Below, piece after piece: positions 1 to 9,026 of a DNA stretch of 12,809 nt. Within the stretch, counting starts at the first letter, position 1. The number at the start of each line of letters is the position of its first letter. The stretch lies in the NCBI GenBank assembly GCA_025201705.1, contig MU617457.1, positions 1 through 12,809 of the forward strand, written 5' to 3'. The position numbers were made by a program, and so were the translations under genes. The notes under the pieces were generated by a model that worked only from the letters and a program-made list of their open reading frames with translations, was not told where the DNA came from and made no database searches. The DNA comes from Dissophora ornata. Its lineage: Eukaryota > Mortierellomycota > Mortierellomycetes > Mortierellales > Mortierellaceae.

Positions 1-277
1 GTAAAAGAGCAAAAAAAAAAAAAAACTGCTGCATACAAGTACATGGTACAGTCCGCAGGTCGGTAAATTATTGAGGGCCTGGAACAGTGCAGATGTGCAA
101 AAGTACAGACATGGAGGAAGTGGGACACCTGGACAGTTTGAAGGCCTCACAGGCCTTTGAAACGCGTGGATGCTGAGTACAGGACAAGCACCCATTTGAA
201 GTTCAAACAAACATTTTGATTTTGCAGTCGATGACTGAGCCCACCATATACATTTTTTTTTTTTAATACAGCAATTC
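1..277. other. Spacer / 3' flank of zinc-finger gene
   Basis: Non-coding sequence at the window edge. It would hold the 3' UTR of the minus-strand zinc-finger gene that stops at 278. It contains an A run near the left end and a T run just past 250. No canonical minus-strand AATAAA was seen and no open frame looks coding. Confidence 0.5.
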
Positions 278-2091
278 TCAGGCCGACATTGCGGACCTAT
301 CACCTGGATGGCTATGGATTACGCCAGCGCTGTTACTAGAGCTACTACTACTACTACTACTACTAGAGCTACTGCTACTGCCGTTGCTGACATTGCCGTG
401 GCCCTTCTCCGCGAGCGTATGGTACTGCATTGTCACCCATTGCAGTTGCTGACGCAACTTTTGAATCTCGACCATCGCCTCGCACCTGTGCTCGAACTCG
501 TGTGGAGACGAATGCTGCTGAGGATGGTGCTGTGGTGGATGTGAATACGAATGCGAATGCGTGTGGTGAGGATGTGGGGGGCGTTGTGGCGGTGGCAGTG
601 GCGACGGCGAAGACATCTGATCGATCGTAGGATATGGCGAGTGGTTATTAGGTGGACGGTTCAGATTCAATGCCGCCGATGGACCAGAAGGAGGACGTCG
701 CTCAAAGTCCCGGTGGCGGTGGTCGTGCGCAGAACCTTCTTCATAGGAAGGAGGGGGATCCTGGCGCTCGAGTCGCTGCGGCAAAGAGGACGGATCAGAT
801 CGCAGGTGTGGCCAATTGCTCTTCTCATGAGGGTGACTACCTCTGGGCGCAGCATCGAGGGCCTCGAATCCCCTGGAGTATGTCCAAACGTTAGTGGGAC
901 TTGACAGCGATGACGTAGACATCGAGGACGGCGAAGGTGAGAGGCCAGGTGATGGCGAGGGCGAGATTGTGGAGCGTGAAGGGGAGGAGGAGTAACTTTC
1001 GCGTAGCTGCCGAGGAGGCTGCGCCTTCTGGAAGGCTGATGAGAGTGACAGAGGGAAATGTGGATCTGAATGTGGGAGTGTATGTGCATGTGCGCGATTG
1101 TTGTGGGGTTGTGGATATGGCTGTTGTGGGGGCGAGAGTATCATCGGCTCATACATCGTAGACGCACGTGGTCTTGAGCGCTCTGCAGGCCTGTCATCGT
1201 CGACGGTCATGCCAGAGCCCATGGGTCTCTCTGAACTCAGCTGTGGCATTGATCTTTTAGAGACGACAATGCCCCAGTGCGGTCGTTCCGGACGACTTTG
1301 TTCTTTCATGTTTGTCAGTGGCGACTGAGGAGTGCATGAATCCTCGTTCTGTTCTGCAATATGCTCTGGGTATATGCTAGAAAACATGTGAACATCAGAC
1401 GAGGATTCCGTGTGGCGGTGATGGTAACGATGGAATGAAGAGTAGTCCTTAGGGCTTGGTGTGGTTGGTGTTCGCTCGATACAATCTTGTTGCTCGAGAG
1501 GATTGGTCCGAGCATCTGATTCAGGGACATGTGGGAGAGAGATGCTCCGGTGGTGTAATCTTGCGCCAGGTCTACCGTGGCTCTTTACTGAGCTAGGCAT
1601 GAAGGTCCAATCTTTGCAGTTTTTATTGGAGTCTGCATTGAGATGTCTCTTGAGCGCATCGAGTCGTGCAAATGTCCGGCGACACTATTGCAGAGCATGG
1701 GGCATGGGTAGGACATGTGTTCGTTTCAGTCAATGGCGACTCTTTCACTCTAAAGCACAACAGGCTGCTCTGACAATAGGATCTTCTCGATCCGACAGAA
1801 ACTTACGTTGTTGCAGGAGTATGGCCGTTCTCCAGTGTGGAGCCGCTCATGGCGCTTCAAGTCGTGTAGCCGTCTAAAATAGAGCTGGCATGTCTACGTT
1901 GACGTGAAACAAGGGTAGATCGCAGTGGTGAGGATAGGGGAATGGATTTGAGGGGTGCGGTTGTGCTCCCAAGGCACATGCCAATATCTAGAAATCAACA
2001 GGTTATTTACAACACACTCGAAGGGTTTGTCACTCGACGGGAAACTCTGTGCCTTGTATGAGAGCTTTGGCTTTGGTCTCGGTGCCGACAT
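278..2091 (-). CDS. C2H2-type zinc-finger transcription factor, 3 exons, 524 aa
   Basis: Predicted nuclear DNA-binding protein. CDS is complement(join(278..1684, 1807..1893, 2011..2091)), with GT-AG introns at 1685-1806 (122 nt) and 1894-2010 (117 nt). The ATG at 2091 is the only in-frame ATG before the first finger; the frame extends upstream only through a pyrimidine-rich leader without ATG. Finger 1 is canonical: C26, C29, F33, L39, H42, H46, then a TGERPY linker (47-52). Finger 2 is variant C2HC: C54, C57, F61, L67, H70 and C79 after an 8-residue gap. The remaining ~440 residues are disordered and rich in Ser/Pro/His. They include a PPSY (PPxY) motif at 367-370, a His/Pro block at ~425-450, a predicted coiled coil at ~452-482 (CEAMVEIQKLRQQLQWV) and about 15 consecutive serines at 492-506. 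The finger pair with a C-terminal His-to-Cys replacement is known in fungal regulators; the target genes are unknown. The fingers are certain; the exon joins are inferred from perfect restoration of finger spacing. Confidence 0.9.
344..364 (-). repeat. Coding trinucleotide microsatellite (AGT)7 in poly-serine tract
   Basis: Seven uninterrupted ACT units on the plus strand (AGT on the coding strand) form the core of the C-terminal poly-Ser run of the zinc-finger protein. Flanking Ser codons are mixed AGT/AGC/TCT. Being a pure triplet run, it could vary in length between strains without shifting the frame. Confidence 0.9.
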
Positions 2092-2791
2092 GGGTGTTGA
2101 AAAAGGAGCTGGATGAGGAGAGGGATGGAGGGGGGGGTTGAGTAATGGAAGACGACCCCGAGGGATAGGAAGTGAGACGTCGATCTGCTTCGATGTTTTA
2201 TGATCAGGGTGGGCAGGCTGGAGGGCAGAGAAAATCAAAGAAGATGGAAGAAGAAGGGTAGGAAAGATAGAAGAGGAGGCGACGGGAGGGAAGAAAAGAA
2301 AGGGAAGTGGGAGGAGAGCGAGAGATAGAGATAGAGCAAGGGAAAGAGAAATGGACGGGCAGTGATGAAACAGTTGCAAAAGTAGTAACAGGATTGCGGC
2401 GGGTTGTCGAGATGGTTACTGCGTTGATAGCGCGCAGAGAGGTAGATTGTCGATAGAGGATGGAGGAGAGGGCAAGGCGGTGTGGTGTGGCGGTAATGAG
2501 CGGCAGCGAGAAAGAAAGTATAGGAACAGAGTAAAGAATACGTGTATAACAAAAGAGAGAGAGAGAGAGAGAGAGTATTGGTATCTAATGCACAGGCGCT
2601 GTAGTGTAAGCAAAGGCAGGGAGGGGATCAAGGGAGGTGGTTTTCGATTGAGAGCGGGGGAGCGCAAAAACCGGCAACAGAGGGAGAAGGAGGGTCTTGT
2701 TGTTTTCTGTTATTTTCGTTGTTGCACCGTACACGCTGTCCATTGTCCGTCTTATTAAATGCGGACGGGCGGAGGGACGCGTCGCTTTATA
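2092..2791 (-). promoter_or_regulatory. Pyrimidine-rich leader and putative promoter of zinc-finger gene
   Basis: On the minus strand the stretch upstream of the ATG at 2091 is strongly C/T-rich, with long CT runs between 2100 and 2360 and a pure CT repeat at 2554-2575. A TATAAA on the minus strand (plus TTTATA at 2786-2791) lies about 695 nt upstream of the ATG. An ACGCGT box at 2777-2782 is adjacent. If the TATA is used, the 5' leader would exceed 600 nt. The element assignment is inferred from motifs only; a 5' UTR intron cannot be excluded. Confidence 0.35.
2554..2575. repeat. (AG)11 microsatellite
   Basis: Eleven uninterrupted AG units on the plus strand. It lies in the presumed leader/promoter of the minus-strand zinc-finger gene, where it reads as CT. 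Confidence 0.95.
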
Positions 2792-2818
2792 TGCGACCAT
2801 CCCCAACCACCGAGCACG

Positions 2819-2830
2819 ATGCGCGCGCAT
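2819..2830. repeat. 12-bp perfect palindrome ATGCGCGCGCAT
   Basis: Perfect inverted repeat with a CG-rich core in an otherwise AT-leaning spacer, about 30 bp upstream of the putative minus-strand TATA of the zinc-finger gene. It could be a dimeric factor site or chance; no other copy was noticed. Confidence 0.6.
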
Positions 2831-2969
2831 AGTATCGGACCAACAGGAGGATTGCGTTGTGGATGTGTGTCTTTCATGAGCGATTCGAGTTATTGCAGTC
2901 TGGACTGAAATGTCAGGAGTTCTGACATATACACGCAGGGAGCAGCAGCGTTCATGACATATGTTCATG

Positions 2970-2983
2970 TCCATGGCCATGGA
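2970..2983. repeat. 14-bp perfect palindrome TCCATGGCCATGGA
   Basis: Perfect inverted repeat in the spacer. Just upstream (about 2953-2969) sits an imperfect palindrome CATGACATATGTTCATG, so two dyads lie back to back within about 31 bp. Confidence 0.7.
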
Positions 2984-3054
2984 GGTAGGGGAAAAAAAAA
3001 CAAGGGGTGCAAGGGTCAATGGATGAAATACACATCAATCCCATCCACCCCGAT

Positions 3055-3075
3055 ACCACCACCACCACCACCACC
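3055..3075. repeat. (ACC)7 microsatellite
   Basis: Seven ACC units in the spacer, followed by CA/CCA-rich sequence. It is not part of a credible coding frame. Confidence 0.9.
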
Positions 3076-3136
3076 ACTTCCTACAACGAAGCCAACACCA
3101 ACCCACACCCAATGCACACCTCCCCCACATACACCT

Positions 3137-3166
3137 CGCCCATACACGCCCACATACGCCCACATG
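3137..3166. repeat. Three-copy 10-bp tandem repeat, unit CGCCCACATA
   Basis: Three consecutive 10-bp units (CGCCCATACA, CGCCCACATA, CGCCCACATG) inside a C/A-rich block of about 3085-3195 that contains many CACACATA-like words. It looks like a small degenerate minisatellite; no function is evident. Confidence 0.75.
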
Positions 3167-4437
3167 TAGGATACACATAGGACACACATACACCAGAAAA
3201 GCATGCAGAGGATGCTCCATGCGAATTCCGACATTGTGGATTCAAAACTCTCATCCTGCAGTAATCGCATGTCTATTTTCTGTTTCCCTTTTCTGCGCTC
3301 TTTCTCGTTTATTTCGTAGCAAATAATAATCAGCTTTAATTTAGTTTACACGCAAAACACCCCCTCTCTTTCTCTCCACGTAATTCTTCTTCCCAGATTT
3401 GGAGCCACACTGATTTTTTGTTTTCTCTGTTTCCCCCCTGTCCCCTTCCCTTCCGTTCCTGAATGGGACACGGCGTGGGGGGAGTCTATTATGAAATAAA
3501 AAAAAAAACAGGGAAACGGAAGGGTAGTACGGCAATCAGACAGAAAACAGATCAACCAGGAAAGATTTCGGGAAAATCGGTAACCCCATCGCTGGAAGGA
3601 TGATGGATGGAAAACAATAAAGTAGGGCCCAATAATGGACACTGATGTGTGGATGTATCGTGGTTTTTTGCATGATATTGAATCTTCTTCATATTCACAT
3701 CATGCCCCCATGCGATTCAGAGTTCAGAGCTCAAGAGAAAAAAAAAATAGACGCGTGCAAAAGCTCGACCACATCAGTGACAGATGTTTAAAAAAAAAAA
3801 AAAGACCGACCGCATATTGTGGCCGTTCTCGAAAAAAAAAGGTTCTATTTTCATCTCTTATTTTACATTCTCTGTCTCCTTCCTCTGAACCCTGACACGA
3901 ATCTGCCTCTCACCAACCCCTTCTCTTTGTCCTCCCACAATGGTGGTGGTTAGACGTAGATAGCGTTGGCTGGTTTTGGGGAGGGGGGATTTTTTTTCGG
4001 GGAGAGCAGAATGCTCTGTCCATAGTTTATGTGGGGCACATGAACATGACTAAAAGGAAACGACTTTCCTGCAAAAAAAAAAAAAAAGAAAGTCTCTTCT
4101 GTAGCATCTTACCGCCATGGGCGTGATATCCACTTTGCTCCAATACAATAAACCACATTCGATCTTTGCACAAATACCACAGCGCACTGTATGTTTGATT
4201 GATTGAATTCGCATATATTTTTTCTTCCCTATAGTGTCTGTGCCAATAGTTTGGTTTGTCAAGGGTCGCATGAAGGAGTCAGGGGAGGACAAAGGACATA
4301 CTTGACCAAGCAGGATCGCTCCATTGAACACTGATGGTGTGGTGTGGTGGCGAAGTGGTCTTGGTTTCTTGGATAAAATCTTGAAGACTATTTGCCGTGG
4401 AGGACAAGATCTATCACACCTTTTGCTCACAAGGCTC

Positions 4438-4457
4438 AACGCGAACAAACTCGCGTT
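4438..4457. repeat. Intergenic hairpin, 7-bp stem and 6-nt loop
   Basis: AACGCGA and TCGCGTT are perfect complements around an ACAAAC loop. No U-tract follows, so it does not resemble a bacterial terminator. It lies about 550 bp upstream of the Rab11 start. A TTACGTCA octamer (CRE/ATF-like) occurs shortly downstream, near 4486-4493. Confidence 0.5.
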
Positions 4458-4674
4458 CATTAATTCCACACAATGGGCGCTATAATTACGTCACTGAAGC
4501 GACTCACGACGTTTTTTGAGGCCTTTGCTGGGTAAAGAGTGGTAAGTGAGGAGGAGCTTGATGACAACAAAGTCCAGCCAATGAATAAACCACATTTTGT
4601 CAAAATGAGCACGTCTCTGTGTCTATTATGGCCGCGCGGTGTTATTGACAAAGCGTATCCCCACTTGGGGAAAT

Positions 4675-4726
4675 GCTTATTTTCAGTTTAGAAAGCTTAT
4701 TTCCACCTCCAAATAAGCTTATTTCC
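4675..4726. promoter_or_regulatory. Three phased copies of a GCTTATTTCC-like motif
   Basis: Copies start at 4675 (GCTTATTTTC), 4695 (GCTTATTTCC) and 4717 (GCTTATTTCC), so starts are 20 and 22 bp apart, about two helical turns. The third copy lies in a perfect 14-bp palindrome, AAATAAGCTTATTT (4711-4724). The array ends about 285 bp upstream of the Rab11 ATG. Phasing suggests a cooperative protein-binding array in the Rab11 promoter; the binding factor is unknown, and a transposon-end remnant is the alternative. Confidence 0.4.
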
Positions 4727-4869
4727 ATAAAAAATTCCGCCCACCTTTTCGTCACGGAAGCTGTTAAAAATCGCCAGAGTAGGGGGGGCAGATAGCCCCT
4801 TCCCTTCCTGCAGACACATCATCCATTGAGTTCCTGCGGGAATCAAGGCACACAAAAAACCTTAGTCTG

Positions 4870-5010
4870 CAACACAAGAGCTTTTTCCCTGTGCCTTTGG
4901 ATTCTTTTCTTCTTTTCCGTCCACCCGTCTTCTCTGTTCAACCTCCACTCCCTCTCTCTGTCACCCCACGCCTCCTTTATCCACCTACACTCCACCCAAC
5001 CACCATCATC
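4870..5010 (+). promoter_or_regulatory. CT-rich 5' leader of Rab11 gene
   Basis: The ~140 nt before the ATG are dominated by C and T on the coding strand, shifting to CCA/CAC-rich sequence just before the start (context CACCATCATCATGAGC). This is typical of a fungal core promoter and short leader. No TATA box is evident. Confidence 0.5.
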
Positions 5011-6566
<1,556 letters not shown>

Positions 6567-6640
6567 TTTTTTTTTTTGGCGCGCCACAGCCCTGTAACCC
6601 TTTTTTTTTTGTCCACTTCATTCCTTTTTGCTTCTTATTT

Positions 6641-6646
6641 TTTATT
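6641..6646 (-). terminator. Possible poly(A) signal of LYC1-like gene
   Basis: TTTATT on the plus strand reads AATAAA on the minus strand, about 167 nt past the predicted LYC1 stop. If used, the LYC1 and Rab11 transcripts overlap tail to tail. Confidence 0.35.
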
Positions 6647-6697
6647 TGTCTCCAGCAACATCCCAGATACAATCACAATGCTATAGTACAACACACA

Positions 6698-6703
6698 AAT
6701 AAA
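6698..6703 (+). terminator. Poly(A) signal AATAAA of Rab11 gene
   Basis: Canonical hexamer 132 nt after the Rab11 stop codon, followed by a T run at about 6712-6720. The Rab11 3' UTR therefore approaches the last coding exon of the convergent LYC1-like gene. Confidence 0.65.
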
Positions 6704-6812
6704 TCGTAGAATTTTTTTTTATGTAGTTTTAACCTATTCCAGACTCTAGCGCAGGTCTTGAGAAACGAATGAAAGGGCTGATGATCGGGACTATCGGCAG
6801 GATCAGCAATGT

Positions 6813-8488
6813 TTAGCACCTGGAAGGAAATGATAATGAGAGCAAGCAGGACCGGTTAGCAGGCAAGAGCTATGAGGGAGATACCGAGGTTGAGAGAAAG
6901 ACAAACAGATTCTTACCAGGAGTACTTTTCATTAAGGACCCATTTCATGTTCTGGGGGTCTCTCAGGGAGTTGACCATTCCCAAACTAGGGATCGAGTGA
7001 TCGCGGTGCTTGACTTCTAGACCCAGCAACTTCGCCAATGCAGTGTCTGCATTCCAGTACACGATCTTGGACAGGTTCCATTTCTTGGCCTCCTTCTGTG
7101 CAGCCTCCACAAAAGCCAGCGCAATCCTATCGGCTTCCTCCTTGGAGTTTGTCGAATCGATGCGCCAACGAAGGATATAGAGGTTGTCGTCTGTAAAGTC
7201 GTGGTGCCAAAGAGCAAACTGATCGTGAGTGCCTTGGACACGGATACCGTAATGGAGACCGTCCTGGATTTGAGACTGATTGAACTTCCAGATCTCGGTC
7301 GCGTTGTACCAGGCACGGGCGTAGAACCATTGGAAACAACGGATTTCGGGCGTCACAGCCACAAAAGTGGTGGTGGTAGTGGTGGCGGAGACCGCATCCT
7401 CTAGTTTTTGTTCATGTACTCTTTGCTTCAAAGTTTCGCGCAACAGTTGGGCGTCACGGTCCACGAGAGTCTTGAGTGATTCATCACCAACGACAGCCTC
7501 GAGTGACACGGAATTTGCGGAAGCCAACGCCCTTGTCGTTCTCTTTTGACTGTCCTCTGCATCTCCTGATTCTGTAGCGATAGGCGCAGAAGGGAGCAGC
7601 ATGGAAGGCGGAATGACAATCTCGGTCGAGGTTCTGGCGGTCCAACCAAAGTTTGTGTAGAATTGGGGACCGAGATCCGAGTACAGGAACGTGAACGACA
7701 CGCCCATCTTCTCGATTTCTTCCCACAATAGTCTACAAGATTATTGTGTGCGTGTAGCTGTTTAGCATCGAGTGACCAAAAAAAAAAAAAAAGAAAGAAA
7801 GAAAGGAAAAAAAAAAATCCAGAATGATGGCGGCCATATTTGACAACCATTGAACGCACCCGGGCCTCCCTTTTCAGCCTATGCTTCTTGTGTGGATAGA
7901 TTTCCTCGCCACCTTTGTCATAGCGATTTCTACTTACTTCATCATAAGTTTGCCATATCCATGGTTTCGGTACTTGGACGGCGCATACACAGAAGCAACA
8001 CTCACAGAGCTCACCTCCTCCAGCACCTCCTCCTCCTCTCCATTCTCACCAACCCTCGCCACCATCCCAGGTCGTTCATACGTCTCCACCGCACTCATAA
8101 TCCTCTCCAAGTTATCATCCTTCCCATCCTTCTCATCAAACCCTCCTCTCACAGCATTCCCTACTACCGCATTGGTCGCGTTGCTGTCCGTGGTCGTGGT
8201 CGATTGCCTGTACTCCATTGTCACATCCGCATCTGGTTTCGGAACCAAGACCCAGGTTATTAACCTGTTATCGCTCGAGAACGCGGTGCTTGCAAGATAC
8301 TTTTCACGGGCGTGGTATTGAGGGAGAGGAACACCTTTGGCCCATTGATCCATGTTGTTGGTCCAGGTCCGCTGGACGATCTCTGATAAGGTCGCACGCA
8401 CGAGGATAAGGTCTTCATGGCGGTATGGCGCTGGGCCCTTTGGCTGCTGCCGCTTGGTCTTGATCTTGGTCGCTACTTGCTCAGTCAT
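6813..8488 (-). CDS. LYC1: LYC1-like lysine N-acetyltransferase (GNAT), 3 exons, 457 aa
   Basis: Predicted GNAT-fold enzyme of the fungal LYC1 family, which in Yarrowia lipolytica acetylates free lysine at N6 as the first step of lysine catabolism. CDS is complement(join(6813..6819, 6917..7732, 7938..8488)). Intron 1 (7733-7937, 205 nt) joins codon AA|A inside the acetyl-CoA-binding helix. Intron 2 (6820-6916, 97 nt) is inferred because the apparent stop after ...NEKYSW sits in a GTAAGA donor, with a CTAAC branch-like site and TTCCTTCCAG acceptor downstream; splicing yields ...KYSWC. Without it the protein is 456 aa. The GNAT pyrophosphate loop R-x-x-G-x-G is R174, G177, G179, after the strand VSVASVYAPSKY; SDLGPQFYTNFGW follows at 202-214. 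Two low-complexity inserts (~87-158 with Thr and Glu runs, ~231-300 with a Thr run) make it longer than I expect for the family. Family assignment is from motif layout and the C-terminal half; lysine as substrate is inferred. Confidence 0.85.
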
Positions 8489-8534
8489 TTGTCTAGCAAA
8501 TAATCAAGTTGAGTGGGGGAAAAAAAAATCGAGA

Positions 8535-8574
<40 letters not shown>

Positions 8575-9026
8575 TGAAGATGGAGGGAAAAAAAGAGGAG
8601 GGGAAAGTACGATTGCGCATATTTGTACCTGGGCGTTTTTCGCGCTCGAGGTGCTCGCTCACCCATGACCGAGCATTAAGCATTTTTTTTTTTTCACTGG
8701 GAGGGGCGTTTTTGCTACAATGTGTCCAATGCCCGCAGCAAAAAAAACCCCACGGCCGCTTTCAAATCGACTTTTTACATTCTCGGATCCCATCCATACC
8801 GGGTATCCATCATCTCTTTTTCCTTTTCTTCGGTACTCGGTCTATAAGCAAAATGCCTATGGTATATATTTTTTTCGCTTTTGTTTGTTAAAAAGGTGTG
8901 TGGGGGAGGGTCGTTGTACTATGTAATAGTGTTGGTGTGCATAACGAGAAATAAATAAATGCAAGAATCAAAGGCAAAAGAAAAGAAGAAAAAAAAAGTG
9001 CAATGAACATAACATATTGGCCTAGT
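8489..9026. other. Spacer between LYC1-like and fucosyltransferase-like genes
   Basis: Both flanking genes are on the minus strand, so this holds the LYC1-like promoter/leader (CT-rich on the minus strand, including the GA/CT repeat) and the 3' UTR of the fucosyltransferase-like gene. An AATAAATAAAT word near 8949 is on the plus strand, the wrong orientation for the upstream gene. No credible coding region was found. Confidence 0.5.
8539..8570. repeat. (GA)16 microsatellite in LYC1-like leader
   Basis: Sixteen GA units on the plus strand, read as CT on the LYC1-like coding strand, 50-82 nt upstream of its ATG and so probably in the 5' UTR or core promoter. Confidence 0.95.

Larger units (their letters stand above)
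2792..4869. other. Gene-poor spacer of about 2 kb
   Basis: No convincing coding region on either strand. The open frames here (longest about 140 codons, minus strand, 4050-4469) encode compositionally odd peptides with poly-Phe or poly-Ser runs and no recognised motif. The spacer carries many A/T homopolymers, a (ACC)7 tract, a 10-bp tandem repeat, palindromes, a short hairpin and the phased GCTTATTT motif, listed separately. No tRNA, rRNA or snRNA signature was found. An unrecognised lncRNA or a decayed transposon is possible. Confidence 0.5.

Noticed and set aside
308..1161. Several plus-strand ORFs opposite the zinc-finger coding exon
   Set aside because: They are antisense shadows of the long low-complexity exon (poly-Ser and His/Pro codons read in reverse) with no domain of their own.
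2092..2379. N-terminal extension of the zinc-finger protein upstream of 2091
   Set aside because: The frame stays open but contains no ATG, and encodes a Leu/Ser/Pro-rich peptide that is simply the translated CT-rich leader.
4348..4358. tRNA box A-like word TGGCGAAGTGG
   Set aside because: No box B (GGTTCGANTCC-like) at the proper distance and no acceptor-stem complementarity, so a tRNA is not supported.
4050..4651. Two minus-strand ORFs of 139 and 63 codons in the spacer
   Set aside because: They carry no recognisable motif, include poly-Phe/poly-Ser from homopolymers, and lack convincing leader or splice context.
4630..4740. Transposon terminal inverted repeat around the GCTTATTT words
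   Set aside because: No matching inverted copy, target-site duplication or transposase was found nearby; the arrangement fits direct phased repeats better.
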